DNA of 64,000 nt from Ga0077548 sp035440445 (GCA_035440445.1 DAORMJ010000001.1:62001-126000); one strand, 5' to 3'; counted from the first letter of the stretch, positions 17,730 through 27,957 are shown. The notes: generated from the sequence alone by a model not told the origin. Program-made: numbers and translations.

Positions 17730-19769
17730 TTACTGCTGGGCCCGCGCGTTCATCGTCAGCAACTCGTAGCGCGCGACCGTATCGCTGTCCTGATTGAATA
17801 CTTCGACGTCCCAGCGCACCTCGCCATATTCCGGCTTGCGCGCGGCCTGCTTCTGCTTGACCGTGAGGCGCACACGGATGTCGTCGCCGGGTGAAACGGG
17901 TTTCAGGAAGCGCAGGTTGTCGAGGCCGTAATTCGCAAGCACCGGCCCCGGTGCCGGCTCGACGAAGAGACCTGCGGCAAAGGACAGGATGAGGTAACCG
18001 TGCGCGACGCGGCCCGGGAAAAACGGGTTCGCCTTCGCCGCCGCTTCATCCATATGAGCGTAGAACGTATCGCCGGTGAAATTCGCGAAGTGTTCGATGT
18101 CGTCGAGCGTGACCTTGCGCGTGGCGGTCTCGATCGTATCGCCGATGACGAGCACGTCGAAATTCTTGCGGAACGGATGATCGGAGGAGGGAACCGTCGC
18201 CGCACCCTTGCTCCAGTCTTGGGTGAGGCTGACGATGCGGTCCGGCGATGCCTGAATCGCCGTGCGTTGCAGATAATGATGCACGGCGCGCATGCCGCCG
18301 AGTTCTTCGCCGCCTCCTGCGCGGCCTGGCCCGCCATGCACCAGATTGGGGAGCGGCGAGCCGTGGCCGGTCGACTCTTTGCCGCTGTCGCGATCGATGA
18401 CGAGCAGACGCCCGTGATAAGGCGCAATGCCGAAGACGAGGGCCGACGCGACTACGGGGTCATAGGTAAATAGCGAGGCGACAAGGCTGCCTTCGCCCTT
18501 GGCAACGAGTTCGACAGCTTCGTCGAGGCTGTCATACGCCATCACGGTCGCGACCGGGCCGAAGGCTTCGGTGATATGCGCGCGCTTCGCCTCCATCGGC
18601 TTCGCGCAACGCAACAGCACCGGAGAGATGAAGGCCCCGTTTTTCAGGTCCGGCGCATCGGTGCCGGAAGCAGCGGGATCGCCGAAGACGATCTCGGCCT
18701 CGGTTGCGATCGCGGCGATATTCTCTTGCACCGCGCGCTTTTGCGAAAGGCTGACCAGCGCGCCCATCTGGGTATCGTCGCTGCGCGGATCGCCGATCTT
18801 GACCGACGAAAGCCGTGTTTTCAGCGCGTCGACAACGGCGCTTTCCTGCGCGCGCGGGACGAAGACGCGGCGGATGGCCGTGCACTTCTGTCCGGCCTTC
18901 ACGGTCATCTCGCGCACGACTTCCTTGATGAAGAGATCGAATTCCGGCGTGCCGGCAACCGCGTCGGTCCCGAGAATTGCGGCGTTCAGCGAGTCGCGCT
19001 CGGCGACGAAGCGCACGGCGTTCTTCGAAACGGCGGGATGATTGCGGAGCTTGTCGGAGGTCTCGATTGAACCGGTGAAGCAGAGACTGTCCTGTCCGTT
19101 CAACTGGTCGAGCAGGTTGCCGGTCGGGCCGCAGATCATCTGCAGCGCGCCTTCCGGCAGGATCCCGGATTCCACGATCAGCCGCATCAGCGCCTCGCTG
19201 ACATAGGCGGTCGCGGTGGCGGGCTTGGTAATGACGGGGATGCCCGCGAGAAATGCGGGCGCGAATTTCTCAAGCGGTCCCCAGACCGGAAAGTTGAAGG
19301 CATTGATATGCACGGCAATTCCTGCGCGCGGCGTCAGAATATGCGCGCCCGCAAACTTTCCGCCTTTTGAAAGTGCCTCGGTGGGGCCCTCGACGATGAA
19401 CTTCTCGCCGGGAAGGTCGCGGCGGCCGCGCGAGGCATACGCGAAGAGGGTGCCGATGCCGCCTTCGATATCGACCATGTTGTCGCGCTTGGTTGCGCCG
19501 GTGTGCGCGGCGAGCGCGTAAAGCGGCTCCTTCTTTTCGGAAAGATAGGTAGCGAGTTTCTTCAACAGGTCGGCGCGCTGATGAAAGTTAAGTGCGCGGA
19601 GATTCTTGCCGCCCGTTTCCCGCGCGTAGCGCGCGGCTTTGGCAAAGTCGATGCCGCCGCTGCCGGTCTTCGCGATAATGGAGCCGTCGATGGCGCTCGC
19701 AATTTCCACGAGGTCCGCAGCCGGCGCGACCCAATTGCCGCAGACATAGCTATTGAGAACGGTGCCCAT
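17730..19769 (-). CDS. paaZ: Bifunctional PaaZ: oxepin-CoA hydrolase / semialdehyde dehydrogenase
   Basis: A 679-residue fusion, the normal PaaZ length. The N-terminal aldehyde dehydrogenase (about 1-520) has the general base Glu257 and catalytic Cys296 (AGQKCTAIRR). The C-terminal MaoC-type hydratase (about 540-679) has the GDTFYAHMD and GRVAHGYL segments. It opens the oxepin-CoA ring made from phenylacetyl-CoA and oxidises the product to 3-oxo-5,6-dehydrosuberyl-CoA. It is divergent from paaX, with a TetR-type operator in the shared promoter region. Confidence 0.95.
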   Translation of the reverse strand: MGTVLNSYVCGNWVAPAADLVEIASAIDGSIIAKTGSGGIDFAKAARYARETGGKNLRALNFHQRADLLKKLATYLSEKKEPLYALAAHTGATKRDNMVDIEGGIGTLFAYASRGRRDLPGEKFIVEGPTEALSKGGKFAGAHILTPRAGIAVHINAFNFPVWGPLEKFAPAFLAGIPVITKPATATAYVSEALMRLIVESGILPEGALQMICGPTGNLLDQLNGQDSLCFTGSIETSDKLRNHPAVSKNAVRFVAERDSLNAAILGTDAVAGTPEFDLFIKEVVREMTVKAGQKCTAIRRVFVPRAQESAVVDALKTRLSSVKIGDPRSDDTQMGALVSLSQKRAVQENIAAIATEAEIVFGDPAASGTDAPDLKNGAFISPVLLRCAKPMEAKRAHITEAFGPVATVMAYDSLDEAVELVAKGEGSLVASLFTYDPVVASALVFGIAPYHGRLLVIDRDSGKESTGHGSPLPNLVHGGPGRAGGGEELGGMRAVHHYLQRTAIQASPDRIVSLTQDWSKGAATVPSSDHPFRKNFDVLVIGDTIETATRKVTLDDIEHFANFTGDTFYAHMDEAAAKANPFFPGRVAHGYLILSFAAGLFVEPAPGPVLANYGLDNLRFLKPVSPGDDIRVRLTVKQKQAARKPEYGEVRWDVEVFNQDSDTVARYELLTMNARAQQ

Positions 19770-19824
19770 CGTTTCTCCCCTGAACTGTTCCGCCGTTTGC
19801 CGGCTTGGTCTTTGAGGGGATTAT

Positions 19825-19842
19825 AAACCAACCGGCCGGTCA
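19825..19842. promoter_or_regulatory. Putative PaaR (TetR) operator at the paaZ promoter
   Basis: AAACCAACCGGCCGGTCA lies 56 bases before the paaZ start. It shares 13 of 18 bases with the near-perfect palindrome ahead of paaG at 27958, and both fit the ACCGACCGGTTGGT style of TetR-family operators. A TetR gene (24688) lies within the cluster, so it is the likely binder. Confidence 0.6.
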
Positions 19843-19925
19843 GCGAAAGCGTTCCCTGCCGCAGGCCTGTCGGTTTCGCGTTAAGCGTCCGGCGGATATA
19901 GAAGTGCGCAAACCGGTGACATGAA

Positions 19926-20807
19926 ATGGAAACCAACAAACTGGCCCGCGCGCTTGTCGCCGCTTTCAATCGCCGGAAGCCGGTGCGCGCGGGCTCGCTG
20001 ATCGTGACGCTCTACGGCGACGCGATCGTCCCGCGGGGGGGAAGTCTTTCGCTCGCCGACATCACGCGGATCATGCAGCTCTTTCGCATCGATAGCGGCC
20101 ACGTTCGCACCGCGATCTCGCGCCTGACGACCGATCATTGGCTCGAGCGGAAGAAGGCGGGCCGCAATACCTTCTACCGGCTTTCCAAAGCAGGCGAGGG
20201 CGAGTTCGCCCGCGCCACGAAACGCATTTATTTTCAGCGGCGTGCCGAGGCGACGAAATTGATCCGCCTTGCGCTGCTCAATGGCGAAGTCTCGAACCGC
20301 GCGCTACAGCGAAAATCTCTCGAAGCCGCCGGTTTCGCGCCCTTCAACGCGATGACCTATGTCTCCGCCGATATGCAGGCGGTGCCGGAGAACGCCAAAG
20401 GCATTCATGTCCTCGATGTGCCTGCGTCCGCCGAGGCCGCCGGCCTTCTCTGGGCGTCCTATCAACTCGACGACCTCGCAGCGCGCTATCGCGAGTTCAT
20501 TGCGCTGTTCGGGAAGCTCAGCGATGCGCTCAAGAACGGCGCGGAAATGGAAGAGGCCGACGCGCTGACGGTGCGCATGCTTTTGATTCAGGAGTTCCGC
20601 CGCATCGTGCTGCGCGATCCCGCCTTGCCGCCGTCGCTTTTGCCCGTGGGCTGGCCCGGCGAGGAGGCGCGGGAACTCGCCGCCGACATTTACGCGAAAG
20701 TGCTGAGAGGGTCGGAACGCCAGCTGGACCTGTGCCAGGCAGACGAGACGCACGCGCTTCCCAAGCCGAATGCTTCGCTGTTTCAACGCTTTGCCGCAGC
20801 GCAATAG
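19926..20807 (+). CDS. paaX: PaaX family transcriptional regulator
   Basis: A 293-residue PaaX-type repressor. The N-terminal winged helix (about 15-85) and the central and C-terminal PaaX domains can be recognised from GSLIVTLYGDAIVPRGGSLSLADI and the later LIQEFRRIVLRDPALPPSLLPVGWPG stretch, which is strongly conserved in the family. In known cases phenylacetyl-CoA releases PaaX from DNA. It is divergent from paaZ and lies just ahead of a large inverted repeat over the paaA promoter, its probable target. Confidence 0.92.
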   Translation: METNKLARALVAAFNRRKPVRAGSLIVTLYGDAIVPRGGSLSLADITRIMQLFRIDSGHVRTAISRLTTDHWLERKKAGRNTFYRLSKAGEGEFARATKRIYFQRRAEATKLIRLALLNGEVSNRALQRKSLEAAGFAPFNAMTYVSADMQAVPENAKGIHVLDVPASAEAAGLLWASYQLDDLAARYREFIALFGKLSDALKNGAEMEEADALTVRMLLIQEFRRIVLRDPALPPSLLPVGWPGEEARELAADIYAKVLRGSERQLDLCQADETHALPKPNASLFQRFAAAQ

Positions 20808-20818
20808 CGTCGCCGGTT

Positions 20819-20864
20819 AATATGTTACAGAAATTATTGACTTGAGAATTTTCTGTAACATATT
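20819..20864 (+). promoter_or_regulatory. paaA promoter with long inverted-repeat operator
   Basis: Two perfect 15-base arms (20819-20833 and 20850-20864; AATATGTTACAGAAA and its complement) flank a 16-base spacer that contains a TTGACT -35 element (20837-20842). The right arm covers the -35/-10 spacer and a -10-like CATATT (20859-20864, 16-base spacing). A repressor bound here would block RNA polymerase. PaaX, encoded just upstream, is the likely binder. The hairpin could also end the paaX transcript, but it lacks a T-run. Confidence 0.65.
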
Positions 20865-20909
20865 CTATTGGAGGAAATCCAAACTGGCCCTTTCTCAGGG
20901 AGCAGGCCG

Positions 20910-21908
20910 ATGTACACCCAGGCGCTGAACGTCAAGGAAGAGATCACCTCCGCGAGCGACCCGGAGCGCGAGGCGCGCTTTCAGGCGCATGTCGATGCCG
21001 AGCTCAAGATCGAGCCGAACGACTGGATGCCGGAAGCCTATCGCCGCACGCTGACGCGGCAGATTTCGCAGCACGCCCATTCCGAGATCATCGGCATGCT
21101 GCCCGAAGGCAACTGGATCACGCGCGCGCCGACGCTGCGCCGCAAGGCGGCACTGCTCGCCAAAGTGCAGGACGAAGGCGGCCACGGTCTTTATCTCTAT
21201 TCGGCGGCCGAAACGCTCGGCACCTCGCGCGAGCAGCTGTTCGATCAATTGCTCTCCGGCAAAGCGAAGTATTCCTCGATCTTCAATTACCCGACGCTAA
21301 CCTGGGCCGACATCGGTGCGATCGGCTGGCTCGTGGATGGTGCGGCGATCATGAATCAGATCCCGCTCTGCCGCTGCTCCTATGGTCCCTATGCGCGCGC
21401 GATGATCCGCATCTGCAAGGAAGAGAGTTTCCATCAGCGTCAGGGCTACGAGATCATGATGGCGCTCGCACGCGGCACGCCCGAGCAGAAGGCGATGGCG
21501 CAGGATGCGCTGAACCGCTGGTGGTGGCCCTCGGTGATGATGTTCGGCCCCTCGGATACGGAGAGCCAACATTCCGACCAGACCATGAAGTGGAAAATCA
21601 AGCGCTTCTCGAACGACGACCTGCGCCAGAAGTTCATCGACGCAACCGTTCCGCAGGGCCACTTCATCGGTCTCGAATTTCCCGATCCCGATTTGAAGCT
21701 CAACGAAAAGACCGGTCACTGGGAATTCGGCGAGATCGACTGGACCGAGTTCAAACGCGTGATCGCGGGTGATGGTCCGTGCAACAAGCAGCGCATGAAG
21801 CAGCGCCGCGCGGCGCACGATCAGGGCCGCTGGGTGCGCGAAGCGGCACTTGCTTACGCCGAGAAGCGCCGCAATCGAGAAGCCGCCGCCAAAGTCGCAG
21901 CCGAATAG
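20910..21908 (+). CDS. paaA: Phenylacetyl-CoA 1,2-epoxidase catalytic subunit PaaA
   Basis: A 332-residue ferritin-like diiron protein, the catalytic subunit of the PaaABCE epoxidase that turns phenylacetyl-CoA into ring-1,2-epoxide. The iron ligands sit in DEGGHGLYLY (ExxH around residue 90) and CKEESFHQRQGYEIM (ExxH around 170-176). ATG 20910 has GGGAG 8 bases upstream and matches the family start; the frame runs further back without a good start. It leads the paaABCDE operon. Confidence 0.95.
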   Translation: MYTQALNVKEEITSASDPEREARFQAHVDAELKIEPNDWMPEAYRRTLTRQISQHAHSEIIGMLPEGNWITRAPTLRRKAALLAKVQDEGGHGLYLYSAAETLGTSREQLFDQLLSGKAKYSSIFNYPTLTWADIGAIGWLVDGAAIMNQIPLCRCSYGPYARAMIRICKEESFHQRQGYEIMMALARGTPEQKAMAQDALNRWWWPSVMMFGPSDTESQHSDQTMKWKIKRFSNDDLRQKFIDATVPQGHFIGLEFPDPDLKLNEKTGHWEFGEIDWTEFKRVIAGDGPCNKQRMKQRRAAHDQGRWVREAALAYAEKRRNREAAAKVAAE

Positions 21909-21916
21909 GTGCCTTC

Positions 21917-22216
21917 ATGACTGAACAGAAATCCGAACAGCACTGGCCGCTCTGGGAAGTCTTCATCCGCTCCAAGAACGGTTTGTCGCATCGTCACGCC
22001 GGCAGCCTGCACGCGACCGACGCGACCATGGCCTTGCAGGCGGCGCGCGATGTTTACACGCGCCGCGGAGAGGGACTTTCGATCTGGGTGGTGCCGTCGA
22101 ACGCCATCACCGCGTCGGATCCTTCGGACAAGGACGTGATGTTCGAGCCGGCGGAATCGAAGATCTATCGTCACCCGACTTTCTACGACATTCCCGACGA
22201 AGTCGGGCACATGTGA
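21917..22216 (+). CDS. paaB: Phenylacetyl-CoA epoxidase subunit PaaB
   Basis: A 99-residue protein matching PaaB in length and motifs (WPLWEVFIRSKNGLSHRHAGSLHA, and a C-terminal YDIPDEVGHM). PaaB bridges PaaAC dimers in the epoxidase complex and has no catalytic residues. The ATG is 8 bases after the paaA stop; a longer in-frame version would overlap paaA and was rejected. A repeat-filled 125-base gap separates it from paaC, which is unusual for this operon. Confidence 0.94.
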   Translation: MTEQKSEQHWPLWEVFIRSKNGLSHRHAGSLHATDATMALQAARDVYTRRGEGLSIWVVPSNAITASDPSDKDVMFEPAESKIYRHPTFYDIPDEVGHM

Positions 22217-22226
22217 GTTCGTCGCT

Positions 22227-22329
22227 TCATGGTTCGAGACGCGATGCTGCGCATCGCTCCTCACCATGAGGACAAACTGAAACCTCATCCTGAGGAGGCC
22301 GCGGAACGCGGGCCGTCTCGAAGGATGAG
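22227..22329. repeat. Two palindromic intergenic repeats between paaB and paaC
   Basis: Two repeat units lie back to back. Unit A (22227-22270) recurs as a perfect 44-base inverted copy at 55651-55694. Unit B (22283-22329; CCTCATCCTGAGGAG ... TCTCGAAGGATGAG) has diverged copies at 55529-55573 and 56307-56353. Each unit folds on itself into a hairpin. They resemble REP-type elements of Hyphomicrobiales. Being inside an operon, they could affect mRNA stability between paaAB and paaCDE. Confidence 0.85.
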
Positions 22330-22341
22330 TGAGAGGAACGA

Positions 22342-23097
22342 ATGACCGAAGCCCCGCTCTTTGCCTATACGCTCCGGCTTGCGGACAACGCGCTGATCCT
22401 CGGGCACCGCTTGTCCGAGTGGATCGGCCATTCGCCCGCACTGGAAGAAGATCTTGCGCTCGGCAATATGGGGCTTGATCTGATCGGTCAGGCGCGCGCC
22501 TTTTACACGTATGCCGGTGAAGTCGAAGGCAAAGGCCGCGACGAGGACAAGCTCGCTTATCTGCGCGACGCGAAAGACTGGCGCAACGTCCTTCTGGTCG
22601 AGCAGCCGAACGGCGACTTCGCGGCGACCATGATCCGCCAGCTTTTATTCGCGGCCTTCGCGCATCCGCTTTACGAAGCGCTTGCGAAGTCGAAGGACGA
22701 AACGCTCGCGGCAATCGCCACCAAAGCCGAGAAAGAGATGGCCTATCACGTTCGCCATGCCGGCGAATGGGTGATCCGTCTGGGCGACGGCACCGAAGAA
22801 AGCCACGAGCGCGCACAAACCGCGCTTGACGAGCTTTACGCTTATACGAACGAATTGTTCGAGGAAGACGATGTCGAGCGCGCGCTGATCGAAACCGGTA
22901 TCGCCGTGAATCCGGCAGGCTTGCGCCCCGCATGGGAACGCACGACGGCCCGCATATTCGCGGAAGCCGGCCTGAAAGTGCCGCCGCCGAGCTTCGCCCA
23001 GACCGGCGGCCGCAAGGGCCGTCACAGCGAACACCTCGGTTTCATTCTGGCGGACATGCAGTTCCTCCAGCGCACCTATCCGGGAGCCATGTGGTGA
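22342..23097 (+). CDS. paaC: Phenylacetyl-CoA epoxidase structural subunit PaaC
   Basis: A 251-residue ferritin-like protein lacking iron ligands, which pairs with PaaA in the epoxidase. Recognisable segments are LADNALILGHRLSEWIGHSP at the N-terminus, LALGNMGLDLIGQAR near residue 43 and EKEMAYHVRHAGEWVIRLGDGTEES around 130-155. The stop overlaps the likely GTG start of paaD. Confidence 0.95.
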   Translation: MTEAPLFAYTLRLADNALILGHRLSEWIGHSPALEEDLALGNMGLDLIGQARAFYTYAGEVEGKGRDEDKLAYLRDAKDWRNVLLVEQPNGDFAATMIRQLLFAAFAHPLYEALAKSKDETLAAIATKAEKEMAYHVRHAGEWVIRLGDGTEESHERAQTALDELYAYTNELFEEDDVERALIETGIAVNPAGLRPAWERTTARIFAEAGLKVPPPSFAQTGGRKGRHSEHLGFILADMQFLQRTYPGAMW

Positions 23098-23606
23098 GCA
23101 CGGTGATCGACAAGCTCGATACGTCGCGCGCACGCGATCGTGCCTGGGCGGCGGCTGCCGCGGTTGTCGATCCGGAGTTGCCCGTGCTTACGCTCGAAGA
23201 TCTCGGCGTGTTGCGGGACGTCCGCGTGAGCGGCGAGGGGAACGTCGAAGCGCTGATTACACCGACTTATCTCGGCTGCCCCGCGATGAACATGATCACG
23301 CTCGAAGTCGAACTGGCGCTGGAGCGCGCAGGCTTCGCGAAGCCGAAGGTGACGACCGTGATGTCGCCGGCCTGGACCACGGACTGGATGTCGGAAGCAG
23401 GCAAAGAAAAGCTCCGCGAGTTCGGCATTGCGCCGCCCGCTGCCAAGGCCGGCCGCCGCGCGCTGTTCGGCGAAGAGCAGGTTGCCTGTCCGCATTGTCG
23501 CTCAGCGGAAACCGAGCGCATTTCGGAGTTCGGCTCCACGTCCTGCAAGGCGCTGTGGCGCTGCAAGTCCTGCGCCGAGCCCTTCGATTATTTCAAGTGC
23601 ATCTGA
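23094..23606 (+). CDS. paaD: PaaD, iron-sulfur/metal maturation factor of the epoxidase
   Basis: A 170-residue MIP18/DUF59-type protein needed for epoxidase activity, probably in cluster or iron centre assembly. The N-terminal domain has DPELPVLTLEDLGVLRDV and PTYLGCPAMNM; the C-terminus carries a zinc-ribbon-like CPHC ... CKSC pair of Cys pairs. The GTG at 23094 overlaps the paaC stop and has GGGAG 7 bases upstream; a GTG at 23091 is the alternative. Longer in-frame versions would overlap paaC widely. Confidence 0.92.
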   Translation: MSTVIDKLDTSRARDRAWAAAAAVVDPELPVLTLEDLGVLRDVRVSGEGNVEALITPTYLGCPAMNMITLEVELALERAGFAKPKVTTVMSPAWTTDWMSEAGKEKLREFGIAPPAAKAGRRALFGEEQVACPHCRSAETERISEFGSTSCKALWRCKSCAEPFDYFKCI

Positions 23607-23617
23607 GGCAACGCGCA

Positions 23618-24691
23618 ATGTCCATCGCATTTCACAAGCTGAAGATTGCCGACCTTCGCCACGAAACGCCGGATGCGGTTTCGATCGCTTTCGACGTTCC
23701 GGAACCGCTGCGCGATGCCTATCGCTTTCATCCCGGCCAGCACCTTACCTTGCGCGTGAAGAACGACGGTGGCGAATTGCGCCGTTCCTATTCGATTTGC
23801 GCTGGCATGGACGACAACGAGCTGCGCATTGCAGTCAAGAAAGTGGATGGCGGAAGTGTTTCCTCGTGGGTTAACGAGAAACTGAAAGCCGGCGACGAGA
23901 TCGAGGTGATGACGCCGCAGGGCCGCTTCGGTGTTTCACCTGCACCGGACGAAGAGCGCAATTATCTGGCTATCGCCGCGGGCTCCGGCATCACACCGAT
24001 CAATTCCATGATCCGCACCATGCTCGCGCGCGAGCCGAAGAGCCGCTTCATTCTGCTCTACGGCAATCGCAACGCCAGAAGTATCATGTTCAAGGATCAG
24101 CTCGAGGACATGAAGGATCAGTTCCTCGACCGCCTCGTGGTGCACCATGTCCTCTCGCGCGAACCGCAGGAGATTGCGCTGCTGTCCGGGCGTCTCGACG
24201 AGGAGAAGATCACGAACCTGCTGAAGGCCTCGCTTCCGGCCGAGAAAATCGACCACGCATTTCTTTGCGGGCCGGGCGGGCTGATCAAGGCGGGCGAGGA
24301 GGCACTGCGCGCCTATGGCCTAGACTCCAAGCGCATCCATGTCGAATATTTTTCGACCGACGGACTGCCGGTCGCGACGAAGAATCCGGCGAGCGCGATT
24401 GCCGACAACGTTGACGTCAACGCCTCCATCACGCTGAACGGCGTGCAGTACGACGTGCCGATGAAGGCGGACGAAACCGTCATCGATGCCGGTTTGCGTG
24501 CCGGTCTCGATCTGCCGTTTTCGTGCAAGGGCGGCATGTGCTGCACCTGTCGCGCCAAGCTCACGGATGGCAGCGTCGAGATGGAGCACAATTATTCGCT
24601 GGAAGACTGGGAGATGAAGGCAGGCTTCGTGCTGACTTGCCAGGCACGCCCGACCACGAAGTCGCTCGCGGTCGATTTCGATCAGGTCTAG
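23618..24691 (+). CDS. paaE: Phenylacetyl-CoA epoxidase reductase subunit PaaE
   Basis: A 357-residue FAD and [2Fe-2S] reductase that passes NADPH electrons to PaaA. Order of domains: FAD-binding barrel with RRSYSICAG near residue 54, NAD(P) domain with AAGSGITPINSMI near 115, and a C-terminal plant-type ferredoxin domain with CKGGMCCTC plus a distant Cys. GAGG lies 9 bases ahead of ATG 23618. Its stop overlaps the stop of the convergent TetR gene by 4 bases. Confidence 0.95.
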   Translation: MSIAFHKLKIADLRHETPDAVSIAFDVPEPLRDAYRFHPGQHLTLRVKNDGGELRRSYSICAGMDDNELRIAVKKVDGGSVSSWVNEKLKAGDEIEVMTPQGRFGVSPAPDEERNYLAIAAGSGITPINSMIRTMLAREPKSRFILLYGNRNARSIMFKDQLEDMKDQFLDRLVVHHVLSREPQEIALLSGRLDEEKITNLLKASLPAEKIDHAFLCGPGGLIKAGEEALRAYGLDSKRIHVEYFSTDGLPVATKNPASAIADNVDVNASITLNGVQYDVPMKADETVIDAGLRAGLDLPFSCKGGMCCTCRAKLTDGSVEMEHNYSLEDWEMKAGFVLTCQARPTTKSLAVDFDQV

Positions 24692-25311
24692 CCAGCGCGG
24701 CGAACGGCGGGCTTCGTTCCTTCGAGCGAAGCTGCGCCCTCGATCAGCAATTGTGTCGCGAGATCGGCATATTCCTCGCGGCTCATAGCGCCGCCTTCGC
24801 GAAACCACATGTAATGCCAGTTCAGCATGCCGAAGAGCGACATGGTGACGGGCTTGAGCAATTGCGGTGAAGCGCCGACCGTCTTGTTCACCGCGCCGAT
24901 GGCAGCCGAGAACAGGAGCACGAGTTCGCGCTCCAGCGCGATCAGCTGCTGCCGCTTGGCCGGTGCAAGTTTCGACAGTTCGTTGATCTGGATTTTGTGC
25001 TGGTGGTCGGCGTCCTTGTAGGCGCCGAGCAATGCGCCGACCAGCGCGCGCAGCCGTTCACGCGGCGGCAGTTTTTCCTCCACGGCCCTCACCGAAGCAA
25101 TCAGGTCTTCGAGATGCGACTTCAGAATATCGAATAGAAGTTCATCCTTGCTGACGTAGTAGTGATAGAGCAGCGCCTTCGAAACCCGGCAGGCGCCTGC
25201 GACTTCCGCCATCGACGTGCGGTCGTATCCGTTCTTCGCGAAGAGTTTCGCGGAGCGGTCGAGGATTGCTTTTCTCTTTCCGTCGTAATCGGCGGCGCGG
25301 GGACGTGCCAT
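24688..25311 (-). CDS. paaR: TetR/AcrR family regulator, likely PaaR
   Basis: A 207-residue TetR protein: an N-terminal DNA-binding domain (residues 1-55; AKNGYDRTSMAEVAGACRVSKALLYHYYVSKDEL) and a helical ligand domain. It is the last gene of the paaG-paaI-paaK-paaR group, 2 bases after paaK. In betaproteobacteria and relatives a TetR-type PaaR represses paa genes and responds to phenylacetyl-CoA; the two matching palindromes at paaZ and paaG are its likely sites. Having both this and a PaaX-family gene in one cluster is noteworthy. Confidence 0.8.
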   Translation of the reverse strand: MARPRAADYDGKRKAILDRSAKLFAKNGYDRTSMAEVAGACRVSKALLYHYYVSKDELLFDILKSHLEDLIASVRAVEEKLPPRERLRALVGALLGAYKDADHQHKIQINELSKLAPAKRQQLIALERELVLLFSAAIGAVNKTVGASPQLLKPVTMSLFGMLNWHYMWFREGGAMSREEYADLATQLLIEGAASLEGTKPAVRRAG

Positions 25312-25313
25312 TG

Positions 25314-26613
<1,300 letters not shown>

Positions 26614-26624
<11 letters not shown>

Positions 26625-27084
26625 GTTTGTCTCCGGAAGAAGTGAGACCGGGCACGATTTCGCCGTCGATCGCGCGTGAATGGCCGCGGAATTCCGCGAT
26701 CACGGTGCCGTCCTGCCGCGTGACCGTGATGTCGTAGATGCCGGAGCGGCCGCTTTTGGAAACTTCAACCGCGTCCGCGCGGAGTTTGTCGCCGAGCTTG
26801 CCGGGACGAATGAAGGTCACCGCGCATTGCTGTGCGACGGTGACCTGATTGTAGGTGTTGCAGGCGAAGGCGAAGGTGGAGTCGGCAAGCAGGAAGATAT
26901 AGCCGCCGTGGCAGATCTTGTGCCCGTTCACCATCTTGTCGGTGACGGTCATGGTCATCGTGGCTTTGCCCGGCGAGACCGAGACGATTTCCATGCCGAG
27001 ATTGCGGCTCGCTTCATCGTCGGACCACATCTTGTCCGCCGAGGCTTTTGCGATGGCTTGCGCGTCGGTGATCTGCGCGTCCAT
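26614..27084 (-). CDS. paaI: Hydroxyphenylacetyl-CoA thioesterase PaaI
   Basis: A 156-residue hotdog-fold thioesterase. It hydrolyses stalled ring-hydroxylated phenylacetyl-CoA esters to free CoA. The active-site segment GHKICHGGYIFLLADSTFAFACN matches PaaI, with the catalytic Asp in LLADS. The N-terminus is about 15 residues longer than in E. coli. It begins 3 bases after paaG ends and overlaps paaK. Confidence 0.93.
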
Positions 27085-27087
27085 GGC

Positions 27088-27879
27088 TTAAGACTTCCGC
27101 GCGGAGAACTTTGCGCTACGCTTTTCCATGAAGGCCCGCACACCTTCGGCATAGTCGTCGGCGGCACCAAGCTGCGCCTGCACCTTGCGTTCGAGTTCGA
27201 GCTGATTGTCTAGCGAATTGGTTTCTGCCGCTGCCAGCGTATTGCGGATTTCGACAAGCGCGGCGGTCGGGCCGTTTGCGAGTTGCGCGCAGATTTTCTC
27301 GGCTTCCGTCATCAGCGCGGCGTCGTCCACCGCTTTCCAGATAAGACCCCATTGCTCGGCGGTTTCCGCGGGAAGCGGTTCGGCAAGCATCGCGAGCCCT
27401 CGCGCACGCGCGGCTCCAGCAAGTTGCGGCAGGAACCAGGTGCCGCCGGAATCCGGCACGAGGCCGATCTTCGCGAAAGCCTGGATGAATTTCGCGGAGC
27501 GCGCGGCGATCACGATGTCGAAGGAAAGCGCGATGTTTGCGCCCGCTCCCGCGGCGACGCCGTTGACTGCGCATACGGTCGGGAAGGGAAGCGCTTTGAT
27601 GCGTTTGACCAGCGGATTGTAAAACGTGCCGATCGTGTGTCCGAGATCAGGCCGGTTTCCACCGGAGACATTACGGTCGGACAAATCCTGTCCCGCGCAG
27701 AAGCCGCGGCCCGCGCCCGTGAGCAGCAGCGCGCGGCAGTTCGTGTCCTTTTCCGCTTCGTCGAGCGCTGCTTGCAGCGCAGCATGCATTGGCTCGTTGA
27801 AGGAATTAAGCCGATCCGGTCGATTGAGCGTAACGATGCGATAGTTGGCGCGCGCGCTGGAAAGAACCGGCGTTTCCAT
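27088..27879 (-). CDS. paaG: 2-(1,2-epoxy-1,2-dihydrophenyl)acetyl-CoA isomerase PaaG
   Basis: A 263-residue crotonase-fold enzyme that converts the ring epoxide to oxepin-CoA. The oxyanion-hole segment FCAGQDLSD lies near residue 65 and the catalytic Asp in PDSGGTWFLPQLAG near 130. ATG 27879 has GGGG 5 bases upstream; an in-frame extension of 20 residues has no ribosome site. It heads the minus-strand paaGIKR group. A TetR-type operator lies 79 bases upstream. PaaF, an enoyl-CoA hydratase of the same fold, is a less likely reading. Confidence 0.88.
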   Translation of the reverse strand: METPVLSSARANYRIVTLNRPDRLNSFNEPMHAALQAALDEAEKDTNCRALLLTGAGRGFCAGQDLSDRNVSGGNRPDLGHTIGTFYNPLVKRIKALPFPTVCAVNGVAAGAGANIALSFDIVIAARSAKFIQAFAKIGLVPDSGGTWFLPQLAGAARARGLAMLAEPLPAETAEQWGLIWKAVDDAALMTEAEKICAQLANGPTAALVEIRNTLAAAETNSLDNQLELERKVQAQLGAADDYAEGVRAFMEKRSAKFSARKS

Positions 27880-27957
27880 GACATCCCCAATGTGCTGCGG
27901 TGCGTTCCTTGTCCGGAGTTTTCCGGCGGGCGCCGCCAATTTTTTGTCAACCGCTCT

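Noticed and set aside
20868..20909. Upstream TTG start for paaA
   Set aside because: Known PaaA proteins begin at the MYTQ position, and GGGAG lies 8 bases before ATG 20910.
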